Notes: generated from the letters alone by a model not told the origin. A DNA stretch of 64,000 nt from Candidatus Promineofilum glycogenicum (GCA_016707605.1 JADJHJ010000001.1:372001-436000); one strand, 5' to 3'. Shown: positions 44,140 through 53,330, counted from the stretch's first letter. Made by a program: numbers and translations.

Positions 44140-45507
44140 ATGCCCAAAATCGTTTTCATCGGCGCGGGCAGCACCGTCTTCGCCAAGAACCTGCTCGGCG
44201 ACATTCTCAGCTTTCCCGAACTGAGCAGCGCGACCATCAGTCTGCACGACATTGATGAAGAGCGACTGCGTACGTCGGAGGTCGTCGCCCGGCGCGTGGC
44301 GGCCACGTTGGAGGCGCGGCCCGCCATCGAAGCCACCGCCGACCGCCGCCGCGCCCTCGACGGCGCGGACTACGTGATCGCCATGTTCCAGATCGGCGGC
44401 TACCGGCCGTCGACGATCATCGACTTCGAGATTCCCAAGCGCTACGGCCTGCGCCAGACCATCGCCGACACGCTGGGCATTGGCGGCATCATGCGCGGCC
44501 TGCGCACCATCCCCGTGCTGCTGGACGTGTGCCGCGACATGGAGGAGCTGTGCCCCGACGCCCACCTGCTCAACTACGTCAACCCGATGGCCATGAACTG
44601 CTGGGCGCTCAGCCGGGCGACGCCCATCCGCACCATCGGCCTGTGCCACAGCGTGCAGGGCACGGCCGAGCAACTGGCCCGCGACATCGGCGTGCCCGTG
44701 GCCGACATCAACTACCTCTGCGCCGGCATCAACCACATGGCCTTCTACCTGCGCTTCGAGCGGCGGACGGCCGACGGCGTGGAAGACCTCTACCCGCTCA
44801 TCCGCCGCGTCGTGGCCGAGGGGCGCGTGCCCGACTGGAACCGCACGCGCTACGACCTGTTCACCCGCTTCGGCTACTTCGTCACCGAGTCGAGCGAGCA
44901 CCTCAGCGAGTACGTGCCCTGGTACATCAAGCGCGACCGGCCCGACCTGATCGCCCGCTACAACATCCCCCTCGACGAGTACATCAGCCGCTGCGAGTCG
45001 CAGATCGCCGCCTGGGACGTTATCCGGCAACTGCTGGAGGACGAGGCGACGGCCCTGTCGGTGGAGCGGACGCACGAGTACGGCTCATACATTATCCACA
45101 GCCTGGAGACGGGCCAGCCGCGCGTCGTCTATGGCAACGTGGCCAACGACCACCTGATCGACAACCTGCCGCAAGGGGCGTGCGTCGAAGTGCCGTGCCT
45201 GGTGGATCGCAACGGCATCCAGCCGACGCGCATCGGCGCGCTGCCGCCGCAGCTGGCGGCGCTGATGATGACCAACGTCAACGTCCAGTCGTTGACCGTC
45301 GAGGCGGCGCTGACCGGCCGGCGGGAGCACATCTACCAGGCCGCCATGCTCGACCCCCACACGGCAGCCGAACTGGACCCGGAGCAGATCTACGCCCTGG
45401 TGGACGACCTGATCGCCGCCCACGGCGATTGGCTGCCGGCCTTCAGCGACGGGGACGCTGCCATCGCCCACCGGGCCGCGGAGCACAATGGCCAAGCGAA
45501 CGGCTAG
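44140..45507 (+). CDS. GH4-family glycosidase (alpha-galactosidase/alpha-glucosidase type)
   Basis: 455 residues. Glycosidase of family 4, which uses NAD and a divalent metal in a redox-elimination mechanism. N-terminal Rossmann motif IVFIGAGSTVFAKNLLGDI, NPMAMNCWALSRA, the metal Cys in IGLCHSVQGT and His in GINHMAFYL are all present. The length fits MelA/AglA. A perfect TATAAT at 44105-44110 and GGAGG before ATG make expression likely to be good, in contrast to the leaderless neighbours. The 3' end overlaps the next gene by 20 bp. Confidence 0.92.
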   Translation: MPKIVFIGAGSTVFAKNLLGDILSFPELSSATISLHDIDEERLRTSEVVARRVAATLEARPAIEATADRRRALDGADYVIAMFQIGGYRPSTIIDFEIPKRYGLRQTIADTLGIGGIMRGLRTIPVLLDVCRDMEELCPDAHLLNYVNPMAMNCWALSRATPIRTIGLCHSVQGTAEQLARDIGVPVADINYLCAGINHMAFYLRFERRTADGVEDLYPLIRRVVAEGRVPDWNRTRYDLFTRFGYFVTESSEHLSEYVPWYIKRDRPDLIARYNIPLDEYISRCESQIAAWDVIRQLLEDEATALSVERTHEYGSYIIHSLETGQPRVVYGNVANDHLIDNLPQGACVEVPCLVDRNGIQPTRIGALPPQLAALMMTNVNVQSLTVEAALTGRREHIYQAAMLDPHTAAELDPEQIYALVDDLIAAHGDWLPAFSDGDAAIAHRAAEHNGQANG

Positions 45508-45904
45508 TCCCTCCATCGAGACCAGCACCACCTGGGAAGATGCCGGCTACGACTGCGACCACTGCGGCGGCCGTATCCTGCGCCGCATCGACCGCGAGAC
45601 GGGCCTACGCGACCGGACGTGCTTCCAGTGCGAGCAGTGCCGTTGCCAGTGGACGCTGGAGCGGCGGCCGTTGCGCGTCGGCACAACCGCCGCCTGTCGC
45701 GCCGCGCAACGCGAGCGGGCGGCCGAAGCCGAAGAGGGCACGACGCCTTATTCGCGCTGGCTGCTCATCGCTCTGGGGGTAGTTGTTCTGCTGGGGCTGC
45801 TGCGCTTTGGCGGCGGGGCGTTGGTGCGGGTGATGTTGCCGCTGCTGCTGGTGGCGCTGGCGGCGGCGGCCGTCTGGTACTTGGGCCGCCGCAACCGGCC
45901 ATAG
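45488..45904 (+). CDS. Small zinc-ribbon membrane protein, unknown function
   Basis: 138 residues. Four Cys in two pairs (CDHCGG near residue 23 and CEQCRCQW near residue 48) form a zinc ribbon; the end has two membrane helices (WLLIALGVVVLLGLL and VMLPLLLVALAAAAVWYL). Overlap of 20 bp with the glycosidase gene means translational coupling, but no functional link is known. I do not recognise a family. Confidence 0.75.
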   Translation: MAKRTASPSIETSTTWEDAGYDCDHCGGRILRRIDRETGLRDRTCFQCEQCRCQWTLERRPLRVGTTAACRAAQRERAAEAEEGTTPYSRWLLIALGVVVLLGLLRFGGGALVRVMLPLLLVALAAAAVWYLGRRNRP

Positions 45905-45912
45905 CGCGGCCA

Positions 45913-45981
45913 GACCTGTCAGGTGGGCGGCCACCGGGTTTGTGTCGGTTGAAATGGTCCTGGCCGCCCACCTGACAGGTC
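45913..45981. repeat. Nested inverted repeat, ACCTGTCAGGT family
   Basis: Perfect 21-bp arms 45913-45933 and 45961-45981, each with the palindrome ACCTGTCAGGT, around a 27-nt loop. Between convergent genes. Confidence 0.85.
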
Positions 45982-45992
45982 GCCTATAGCCT

Positions 45993-46715
45993 TTAGGGCT
46001 GCGTGGCGACAATCTCGATTGGCCCGAAGAGGTGGCTCTGCGCGGCGCTGGCCTCGCGGCGCTTGATCAGCTCCAGCAGGGCCAACAGCGTCACGGCCAC
46101 CTCGGTGCGGTCGCGCGGATTGACCAGCACGTCGTTGAACAGGAACGCCTTGCCGCGGCCGAGCCGCCCCCGCAGGTGTTGCAGTTGCTCCTCGATGGTC
46201 AACGTCCGTGGCCGGGCCACGCTGAGGGCCTGCTCCATCGTCTGTGTGCGGGCCAGGACGGCGTGCAGCGCCGCCAGCAGCGTCTCGCCGTCCACGCCGC
46301 TCAGATCGAGCCGCCCTTCCAGCCGTGGCGGCGGGGCGACGCGCAGATAGGTGCGCAGCCCGTGGCGGTGGCGGCTGTCCAGCCATTGGGCGGCCGTCTT
46401 GAAGCGCTTGTAGTCGCGCAATTGTCGCAGCAGCGCCTCGGTCGGGTCTTCCTCGTCCTCATCAGCGCCCGGCAGCACCGGCGGCCGGGGCAGTAACGCC
46501 CGGCTCTTGATCAGCAGCAGCCGCGCGCCGATGCCGATGAAGTCGATCAGCCCTTCCAGTTGCTCCTCGTCCAGTTGCCGCACTTGATCCAGATGTTGCC
46601 CGGTCACCTGCACCAGCGACACGGCGGTAATGTCCAACTCCTCGCGCTCGATGAGGTGGAGCAGCAGGTCCAGCGGGCCGCTGAAGACGGGCAGTTCGAC
46701 GCGGTACTGGTTCAT
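45993..46715 (-). CDS. scpA: Segregation and condensation protein A
   Basis: 240-residue kleisin of the SMC complex. FSGPLDLLLHLIEREELDI at the start is the ScpA signature; GLIDFIGIGARLLLIKSRALLP follows, and the C-terminal winged helix ends VTLLALLELIKRREA. scpB and smc are not in the window. Its ATG overlaps the stop of the upstream glycosyltransferase gene. Confidence 0.92.
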   Translation of the reverse strand: MNQYRVELPVFSGPLDLLLHLIEREELDITAVSLVQVTGQHLDQVRQLDEEQLEGLIDFIGIGARLLLIKSRALLPRPPVLPGADEDEEDPTEALLRQLRDYKRFKTAAQWLDSRHRHGLRTYLRVAPPPRLEGRLDLSGVDGETLLAALHAVLARTQTMEQALSVARPRTLTIEEQLQHLRGRLGRGKAFLFNDVLVNPRDRTEVAVTLLALLELIKRREASAAQSHLFGPIEIVATQP

Positions 46716-48382
46716 CGGGGGCGCATCACGCAGTAGACGAAGCCGTTCATCTGTACCAGGTGGGTCGTCTCGTACCGCTGGCCGATGACGTCGAGCACGG
46801 GTGGGGGGTAAAACTGGGCGCGCAGGACGATGGTGTCGAACGCCTGGGCGTCGAGCATGGCCAGCATCTCGGTCAGGTCAACGGCGTTGTTGTTGTAGAG
46901 GTTGAGCAGTTGCGTTGGGTTGGTCACCACGTCGCGGCCGAGGTAGAGGTTGAAGCCGGCGTCCTCGCTGAAGGCGGCCGTGTCCCCTTCGGCGATGAGG
47001 GCGGCGATCTGCCGGCCGGCCAGGGTGTCGGCCGCCGTCGGCGGGCGGCCGAGCAGCGTCGCGCCAACGGCATCGACGTAGGGGATGGCCTCGGCCGCGC
47101 GCGGCAGGGAGCAGGAGGTCTGTGGGGCGATCATGACCGCTTCCGGCTGGCCCAGAACACGGGCGACGGCGGCCAGCGCCGGGGTGTGGGTGGGCATGTG
47201 GAAGACGAGGCGGGCCTGCCACAGATAGAGGGCGGCGATCAGCGACGGCAGCAGCACCGCCGCCCAGCGCGCCGCCCGCGCCGACGGCCACGAGCGGTCG
47301 CGGCTCCAGTCGAGCAGGTGGTTGAAGGCCAGCCCGGAGAGGATGCAGGCGGCGGCGATGGCCGTGGCGAAGTAGGACTCGCCCGCGCCCCACTTGCCGG
47401 CGGTGACGCTGTTGACCGTGGCCACTACGAACCAGATGGCGTAGGTCGACAGGCGCGTGGCGTAGAGCTGATAGGCGGCGTAGACGGCGGCGGCGGCAAT
47501 GATGACCGTGTGTAGCCCGAACCACTGCCGGAACAGCCCCTCGGCCTGGCCGGGCACGAACGGGTTGATGTTGGCGGTGATGGTGTTGAGCAGCCACTGG
47601 CCGTCGGTGGCGACGTTGATGCCCAGGAAGATGAGGCCGGTGACCAGGGCCAAGGGCACGCCCCAGACGATGGCCCGCCGCGGCCCGCGCAGGAAGAGGA
47701 AGATGAAGACGGCGATGACGGTGGCATAGGCCAGTTGCTTCGTGTAGCCGGCGAAGAGCAGCAGGGCCATGACCCCCAGAAGGGCTACGTTGCGGCGGCG
47801 GCCGTCGTTCTCCTCGCGCTCGATGATCACCGTCAGCAGCACCACGGCCAGCGTCTCGAACATGACCATGAACATGTGCTGCCGGAAGAGCGGGCCGACG
47901 TGGTAAACGTAGTTCGAGGCCAGGAAGGCCAGCCCCGACAGCGCCGCCAGCCACCAGCGCCCGCGACCGGCGGCCGGGTCGCGCCCCCTGCCAACGGCAT
48001 AGGCAATCGCCCCCGCCGTCACCAGCGTGCCCAGGAAGCTGACCAGCCGCCCCGTCCAGTACTGCGGCCCGAACAGCCAGATGAGGGGCACAACGACGAC
48101 GTGGAACAGCGGCGGATAGTTGGAGGAGTAGAATGGGTAGGCGTCGTTATCGCGGTAGGGCCACTCGCCGCGACTGAACAGGATGGTGTCCATCAACTCG
48201 AACCCTTCGCCCTGATCGTAGTCGAACGGAAAGCGGAAGAGCTGCACGGCGTAGATGACGTAGACGATCAGGTAGCCGACGAACGCCGCCAGGGCCAGGC
48301 CGATGAGCAGTTTGGGCAGCAGGTCGGCCGCCGAACGCGTGTGCGGCTTTGTTTGGGGAAGGGTGGGGAGGTCGGTGTCCAA
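46712..48382 (-). CDS. GT-C-type membrane glycosyltransferase (ArnT/PMT-like)
   Basis: 556 residues with about twelve membrane helices. The first outer loop has the acidic pair expected of lipid-linked sugar transferases (FDYDQGEGFELMDTIL), followed by WPYRDNDAYPFYSSNYPPLF, as in the PMT_2 family. The C-terminal 150 residues form a soluble outer domain. The start is a TTG at 48382 that directly abuts a composite repeat; no ribosome site is visible, so the true start could be different or the repeat may have replaced the original leader. Confidence 0.82.
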   Translation of the reverse strand: MDTDLPTLPQTKPHTRSAADLLPKLLIGLALAAFVGYLIVYVIYAVQLFRFPFDYDQGEGFELMDTILFSRGEWPYRDNDAYPFYSSNYPPLFHVVVVPLIWLFGPQYWTGRLVSFLGTLVTAGAIAYAVGRGRDPAAGRGRWWLAALSGLAFLASNYVYHVGPLFRQHMFMVMFETLAVVLLTVIIEREENDGRRRNVALLGVMALLLFAGYTKQLAYATVIAVFIFLFLRGPRRAIVWGVPLALVTGLIFLGINVATDGQWLLNTITANINPFVPGQAEGLFRQWFGLHTVIIAAAAVYAAYQLYATRLSTYAIWFVVATVNSVTAGKWGAGESYFATAIAAACILSGLAFNHLLDWSRDRSWPSARAARWAAVLLPSLIAALYLWQARLVFHMPTHTPALAAVARVLGQPEAVMIAPQTSCSLPRAAEAIPYVDAVGATLLGRPPTAADTLAGRQIAALIAEGDTAAFSEDAGFNLYLGRDVVTNPTQLLNLYNNNAVDLTEMLAMLDAQAFDTIVLRAQFYPPPVLDVIGQRYETTHLVQMNGFVYCVMRPR

Positions 48383-48510
48383 GGGTCAGTGGGTCAGTGG
48401 TCAGTGTTCAGTAGGTCAGTATTCAGTGGGTCAGTGGATCAGTCGTGGGTCGCCGCTTACTTGCCACTCGCCACCCGCCACCCGCCACTCTTCATTCCTA
48501 ATTCCTAATT
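48383..48510 (-). repeat. Composite modular repeat, copy A (minus orientation)
   Basis: On the minus strand: AATTAGGAATTAGGAATGAAGAG, a GGCGGGT tandem, then CACTGACC/TACTGA units. It is inverted relative to copy B at 49494-49632, with a shared 23-bp module exact in both. Ends against the TTG start of the GT-C gene. Confidence 0.8.
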
Positions 48511-48514
48511 GTCC

Positions 48515-48712
48515 CTACGCCGGTTTGTTGCCCAGGGGCAGCAGCGAGAGACCCAGCAGCACGGCCGTCCCGGCCACCAGCAGCGCCCGCCGCTGGGCCG
48601 GGCCGATGCCCTGGAACTGGCCCGCGCCAACTATATCCAGTGCAAACAGACCCACGGCCGCGCCGACACCCAGAACGATGAAGAGCAGCCCCAACTGTCG
48701 TTTGGTGACCAT
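48515..48712 (-). CDS. Small two-helix membrane protein, unknown function
   Basis: 65 residues, mostly two hydrophobic helices (LGLLFIVLGVGAAVGLFAL and RALLVAGTAVLLGLSLLPL) joined by a short polar turn. Its codon use matches its neighbours. Divergent from the Mrr-like gene; both lie between inverted repeat copies A and B. Not recognised. Confidence 0.6.
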   Translation of the reverse strand: MVTKRQLGLLFIVLGVGAAVGLFALDIVGAGQFQGIGPAQRRALLVAGTAVLLGLSLLPLGNKPA

Positions 48713-48828
48713 TGGGGCGTACTATAGCACCTGGAGGTGGGCGGGTAGGCACCACCGACAACCCCGGCATTCCGCCGCGTCGCACTACAATACCCGTCGG
48801 CGCGGTTGCCGCGCCCCTGGATGCCCGG

Positions 48829-49491
48829 ATGTTGATTCGACTACAAGCCGCCAACCGGCGACAACCACCTGCCTTGCGCGAGGATGCCATCAGCCGCGAT
48901 CACCTGCAACGCCTGACCTGGATCGTCTCGGCCGCCACCGGCTTCTTTGTCCTGTGGGGGCTGTGGCGCTACGGCATTGCCGCCGACGCCGCCGAACGCT
49001 GGCCGGCGTGGCTGGTCGAGTTGATGGGTCTCTTCACCAGCGCGGGGCTGATTACCCTACTGCTGCTGTGGGGCCTCATCTTCTGGCAGCGGCGAGTCGC
49101 GGCCGTGCCCACGCGCGGCCCGCGCATGTCGGTGGCCGAACTCTACGCCCTCAGCCCGCGGGCCTTCGAGCACTTCGTGGGCGAACTGTTCGAGCGGCGC
49201 GGCTATAGCGTCGAGGTGCGCGGCCGGGCCGGCGACCTCGGCGTTGACCTGGCCCTGACGCGGGCCGACGGCCGCCGGGCCATCGTCCAGTGCAAGCGCT
49301 ACCGCCACCAGGTCGGCCCCGACATCGTGCGCGAACTGTTCGGCACGATGGTCCACGAGCGCGCCTTCCACGGTTTTCTGGTGACGACGGCCGAAATCTC
49401 CGACGCCGCCCGCCAGTGGGCGGCCGACAAGCCCATCACCCTCATCGACGGCGCGGCCCTGGCGGCTCTTAGCGACGACTTGAGAGCCTGA
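48829..49491 (+). CDS. Membrane-anchored Mrr-like restriction endonuclease
   Basis: 220 residues from ATG 48829; an earlier in-frame start at 48712 would overlap the divergent gene. Two membrane helices (about 30-50 and 62-86) precede a PD-(D/E)xK nuclease domain of the Mrr type: AFEHFVGELFERRGYSVEV, AGDLGVDLALTR and AIVQCKRYRHQ carry the catalytic Glu, Asp and Gln-x-Lys, all intact. Mrr cuts methylated DNA in E. coli; membrane-tethered forms are common and unstudied. No methyltransferase or other restriction gene is nearby. Confidence 0.85.
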   Translation: MLIRLQAANRRQPPALREDAISRDHLQRLTWIVSAATGFFVLWGLWRYGIAADAAERWPAWLVELMGLFTSAGLITLLLLWGLIFWQRRVAAVPTRGPRMSVAELYALSPRAFEHFVGELFERRGYSVEVRGRAGDLGVDLALTRADGRRAIVQCKRYRHQVGPDIVRELFGTMVHERAFHGFLVTTAEISDAARQWAADKPITLIDGAALAALSDDLRA

Positions 49492-49493
49492 AG

Positions 49494-49632
49494 TAATTAG
49501 GAATTAGGAATGAAGAGGGCGGGGGGGGGGGGCGGGGACCAAGGCGACTCGCTGAAACCACGGACACCTACTCCACCGACCACTGACCTACTGATCTACT
49601 GACCTACTGAACACTGGATACTGACCACTCAA
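49494..49632 (+). repeat. Composite modular repeat, copy B
   Basis: The 23-bp module AATTAGGAATTAGGAATGA..., a 12-G run (49521-49532), and CACTGACCTACTGA units. Ends exactly at the ATG of the next gene and supplies a GATACT box 10 nt before it. Confidence 0.8.
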
Positions 49633-50262
49633 ATGACCACCCACCTCCTCTTCATCCGCCACGCCCGTAGCACCTGGAACGAACTCAACCGCTGGCAAGG
49701 GCAGGCCGACCCGCCCTTGAGCGAGACCGGCCTGGCCGAAGCCCACCGGCTGGCCCAACGCCTATGCCAGAGCAACGGTCTATCCATTGCCCACGTCTAC
49801 GCCAGCGACCTGCAACGGGCGGCGACCACGGCCGGCGTCGTCGCCAACGCGCTGGGCTTGCCGCTGACGCTCGACCCCATCTGGCGCGAGCGCGGCATCG
49901 GCGAGTTGGAAGGGCTGACCACCGAGGAGATCATTCGCGACTATCCCGACTTCTGGGCCTCGCGCCACACCGGCCCTATGCATGCCCCCGGCGGCGAAGG
50001 GGTCGAAGCGGTCATGCGCCGCGCCGCGCTGGGCTGTGAGCGCCTGCTGGCGCGGCACACGGACGAAGCAGTGATTGTCGTCAGTCACGGCGGCATGATC
50101 CTGGCCACACTGGTGCACGTGCTGGGGCTGGGGCCAACCGCCTTCGCCACGCTCGTTGGCGGCAAGCATACGGCCATCAGCGAGGTCAAGATCGAAGACG
50201 GTCACGCCCGGCTGGAACGGCTCAACGACCACGCCCATCTGGAGTGGCTGCCGTCGGCCTGA
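49633..50262 (+). CDS. Histidine phosphatase (phosphoglycerate mutase-like)
   Basis: 209 residues. The catalytic LLFIRHARSTWNEL is at the start, the second His in VVSHGGMILATL near residue 150, and the phosphate Arg in YASDLQRAATTA. Members include cofactor-dependent phosphoglycerate mutases and broad phosphatases; without the longer insertion of true mutases a phosphatase role is more likely. Confidence 0.88.
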   Translation: MTTHLLFIRHARSTWNELNRWQGQADPPLSETGLAEAHRLAQRLCQSNGLSIAHVYASDLQRAATTAGVVANALGLPLTLDPIWRERGIGELEGLTTEEIIRDYPDFWASRHTGPMHAPGGEGVEAVMRRAALGCERLLARHTDEAVIVVSHGGMILATLVHVLGLGPTAFATLVGGKHTAISEVKIEDGHARLERLNDHAHLEWLPSA

Positions 50263-50302
50263 CCAAGCCCCGCCAAGCGATTTGGCCGCTATGTGACCCA
50301 CC

Positions 50303-50331
50303 TTGGTCGCCTCGGCTACCCCTGCTATACT
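50303..50331 (+). promoter_or_regulatory. Promoter of the glycerate kinase gene
   Basis: TTGGTC (50303-50308), 17-bp spacer, TATACT (50326-50331). The transcript would start near 50338 and leave a leader of only about 10 nt before ATG 50348. Confidence 0.5.
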
Positions 50332-50347
50332 CCCTTTGTCCAGCACC

Positions 50348-51733
50348 ATGATGCCCCAACACGCCGCCACCCCGCGATTTGCCGACTATCGCCGCCATAC
50401 CGATGAACTGGTGCGCGCCACTGTGGCCGCGGCCGACCCACAAGTAGCGATCAGCCGCTTCCTGCGGCGCGACGGCCGTTCGCTGTGGGTCGGCCGCGGC
50501 GCGGAGGCCGAACGGATCGATCTCGACCGGAGCCGGGTCTACCTCATTGCCGCCGGCAAGGCGGCCATTCCCATGACCACCGGCGCGCTGGCGGCGTTGG
50601 GCAATGACGTGGCCGGCGGTGCGGTCATCGCCAAGGCGGGCGGCCCGGAGTGGCCGGCCGAGGCCGCCCATTGGCCGCTGGCCCTCTATCGCGGCGGCCA
50701 TCCGCTGCCCGACGCCGGTAGCATGGCGGCTACTCAGGCCGTGGTCGAACTGCTGGCCAACACGCAGCCGGAGGACTCGGTGCTGTGCCTCATCTCCGGC
50801 GGCGCTTCGGCCCTGCTGACCCAGCCGCTGCTGCCGCTGGAAGATTGGCGCAAACTGGTCGAACTCTTCCTGAAGAGCGGCTGTACCATACGCGAGTTGA
50901 ACGCCGTGCGCCGGGCCATCGACCGGGTGAAGGCCGGCGGTCTGGCCCGGGCCTGCGCCCCGGCGGCGTGCTACGGGCTGATTCTGTCCGACGTGATCGG
51001 TAACGCCCTGCCGGTCATCGGCGGCGGGCCGACCGTGCCGGAGGATGACCTGGTCGTCGGCGCGGTGACAGTCCTGGGGCGCTACGACATCGCCCGCCAG
51101 TTGGAGAAGCCCGAATGGCAGCGGCTGGCCCTGGCGCTCAATCAGGCCCGCTATCTGCACAAGGCGGCGCGGCCGTCGGTGCGCAACGTCATCATCGGCG
51201 ACGTGCGCGAGGCGGCCACGGCGGCCCTGGTCGGGGCCATTCGCCTGGGCTTCGTCGGCCAACTGCTGACCGCCCATCTCGACGGCGAGGCGCGCGACAT
51301 CGGCCGCCTGGCCGCCGGCATCGCCCGCGACCTGCCGCCGGGGCAGTGCTGCATCCTGGGCGGCGAGACGACCGTCACCGTGCGCGGCAAGGGGCAGGGC
51401 GGGCGCAATCAGGAGCTGGCCCTGGCCGCGGCCGTGGCCCTGGAACGGCAGCCGCGGGTGGCCATTCTCAGCTTCGCCACCGATGGCGAGGATGGCCCGC
51501 CAGTCCCTGGCGCCACGCCGGCCGCCGGCGCGGTGATCACCGGCGAGACGGCGCAGTTGGCCCGCTCCTACGGCATCGACCCGCTGGCCCATCTGGCCAA
51601 CAACGACAGCTACACCTTCTTCACTCGCCTGGACGAAGCCGGCCGCGGGCGCGGCGAGCCTCACCTCATCACCACCGGCCCCACCGCCACCAACGTCAAC
51701 GACCTGGTGATCATTTTGTCCTATCCTAACTGA
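50348..51733 (+). CDS. Glycerate 2-kinase (DUF4147/MOFRL family)
   Basis: 461 residues from ATG 50348, chosen from the promoter; an upstream start would overlap it. Phosphorylates glycerate to 2-phosphoglycerate, feeding lower glycolysis. Seen: AAGKAAIPMTTGAL near residue 63, LISGGASALL near residue 150, and the C-terminal MOFRL part GGETTVTVRGKGQGGRNQEL, then FATDGEDGPPVPGATPAAGA. The conserved lysine and arginine of the family are intact. Confidence 0.9.
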   Translation: MMPQHAATPRFADYRRHTDELVRATVAAADPQVAISRFLRRDGRSLWVGRGAEAERIDLDRSRVYLIAAGKAAIPMTTGALAALGNDVAGGAVIAKAGGPEWPAEAAHWPLALYRGGHPLPDAGSMAATQAVVELLANTQPEDSVLCLISGGASALLTQPLLPLEDWRKLVELFLKSGCTIRELNAVRRAIDRVKAGGLARACAPAACYGLILSDVIGNALPVIGGGPTVPEDDLVVGAVTVLGRYDIARQLEKPEWQRLALALNQARYLHKAARPSVRNVIIGDVREAATAALVGAIRLGFVGQLLTAHLDGEARDIGRLAAGIARDLPPGQCCILGGETTVTVRGKGQGGRNQELALAAAVALERQPRVAILSFATDGEDGPPVPGATPAAGAVITGETAQLARSYGIDPLAHLANNDSYTFFTRLDEAGRGRGEPHLITTGPTATNVNDLVIILSYPN

Positions 51734-51888
51734 CGAGTAGCGGGGGGCGAGTGGCGAGTAGCGAGTAGCGAGTAGCAGGTAGCGATTAGCCAACGACCAA
51801 CGACCACTGACCTACTGACTCACTGACCCACTGACCCACTGACCCACTGACCTACTGACCACTGGCCACAAACCACTAACCACTGGGA
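51734..51888 (+). repeat. Composite modular repeat, copy C
   Basis: GAGTGGCGAGTAGC tandem, CAACGACCAACGACC, then CACTGACC(T/C)ACTGA units repeated about seven times. Same module order as copy B but lacking the AATTAGGA module. Not a CRISPR: units are 7-10 nt with no spacers. Confidence 0.8.
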
Positions 51889-51894
51889 GCCAAC

Positions 51895-53325
51895 ATGACC
51901 GTCAAATTCGGCACCGATGGCTGGCGCGCCATCATTAGCGACGAGTTCACCTTCGACAATCTACGCCTGGTCGCCCAGGCCATCGCCGACTTCGTGCATA
52001 GCGAGGGTACGGCCGAGCCGAGCGTCGTCATCGGCTTCGACACGCGCTTCCTGTCCGACCGCTACGCCGCCGAGGTGGCCCGCGTCATGGCCGCCAACGA
52101 CATCATGGCCTGGCTGGCACGGGCCGACACGCCCACCCCGGCCATCAGCTACGCCGTGGTCAACAAGCGGGCCACGGCCGGGGTGATGATCACCGCCAGC
52201 CACAACCCGCCGCGCTACAACGGCGTCAAGCTCAAGGCCGGCTACGGCGGCAGCGCCAGCCCGGAGCAGCACCGCCAGGTCGAGCGGCTGCTGACCGACA
52301 ACGAGGCCAAAGGGCGCGCGCCGCGGCTGATGGACCTGGACGAGGCGTTGCGCGCCGGCCGCATCATCAAGTTCGACCCCGCCTGGGCCTACTACGAGCA
52401 CCTGGGTACGCTCATCGACCTCGACATCATCCACGAAGGCGAGTTGCGCGTCATCCACGACGCCATGTATGGCGCGGGGCGGCGGACGATCAGCGAGATG
52501 CTCATGCGCACCCGCACCCACGTCCTCAACCTGCGCGACGAGATGAACCCCGGCTTCGGCGGCATCCACCCCGAACCGATTGCCAAGCACCTCGGCCAAC
52601 TGGCCTCGGCGATGGGCGCGGGCAACTGGCACGCCGGGCTGGCCACCGACGGCGACGCCGACCGCATCGGCGCGGTGGACGCCCGCGGCCAGTTCGTCGA
52701 CCCCCACCGCATCTTCGGCCTCATCCTGCGTTATCTGCTCAAGAGTCGCGGCCTGCGCGGCCAGGTGGTGCGCACCGTCTCCACCACGCGCATGGTCGAC
52801 CGCATTGCCGCCGAGTTCGGCCTGCCGGTGGTCGAGACGCCGGTCGGCTTCAACCACATCGCCGATCTGATGATGGCCGACAACGTGGTCATGGGCGGCG
52901 AGGAGTCGGGCGGCATGAGCATCCACGGCCACATCCCGGAGGGGGACGGCGTGCTGATGGGCCTGCTGCTGCTGGAGGTGATGGCCGAGGCCCACAAGCC
53001 GCTGCACGTGCTGGTGGACGATCTGCTGGCGACCTATGGCCCGGCGCAGTACGCTCGCACCGACCTGAAGCTGCGCCGGCCGGTGGCCAAGGCCGAATTG
53101 GCCCGCAAGCTGGTCGAGACGGCCCCCGACGCTATCGCCGCCGTGGCCGTTGAAGAGGTGCGCACCAGCGACGGCATCAAGTACTACCTGGCCGACGGCA
53201 GTTGGCTGCTCATCCGGCCGTCGGGCACGGAGCCGGTGCTGCGCGTCTACGCCGAAGCGCCCAACGACGTGCGCGTGCGGGCCTTGCTCGACTTCGGCGA
53301 AGCCATCGCCGCAGCCGAGAAGTAG
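51895..53325 (+). CDS. Phosphoglucomutase/phosphomannomutase
   Basis: 476 residues of the alpha-D-phosphohexomutase family, interconverting sugar 1- and 6-phosphates. Domain motifs in order: KFGTDGWRAIISDEFT, active-site phosphoserine loop ITASHNPPRYNGVKLK, metal loop ATDGDADRIGAV, sugar loop GGEESGGMSIHGH, and phosphate loop LIRPSGTEPVLRVYAE. All are intact. GGGAG lies before the ATG. Upstream glycerate kinase and phosphatase genes give a carbohydrate context. Confidence 0.95.
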   Translation: MTVKFGTDGWRAIISDEFTFDNLRLVAQAIADFVHSEGTAEPSVVIGFDTRFLSDRYAAEVARVMAANDIMAWLARADTPTPAISYAVVNKRATAGVMITASHNPPRYNGVKLKAGYGGSASPEQHRQVERLLTDNEAKGRAPRLMDLDEALRAGRIIKFDPAWAYYEHLGTLIDLDIIHEGELRVIHDAMYGAGRRTISEMLMRTRTHVLNLRDEMNPGFGGIHPEPIAKHLGQLASAMGAGNWHAGLATDGDADRIGAVDARGQFVDPHRIFGLILRYLLKSRGLRGQVVRTVSTTRMVDRIAAEFGLPVVETPVGFNHIADLMMADNVVMGGEESGGMSIHGHIPEGDGVLMGLLLLEVMAEAHKPLHVLVDDLLATYGPAQYARTDLKLRRPVAKAELARKLVETAPDAIAAVAVEEVRTSDGIKYYLADGSWLLIRPSGTEPVLRVYAEAPNDVRVRALLDFGEAIAAAEK

Positions 53326-53330
53326 TGACG

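Noticed and set aside
51734..51888. Possible CRISPR array
   Set aside because: Units are short, touching and variable, with no spacers of constant length and no cas genes.
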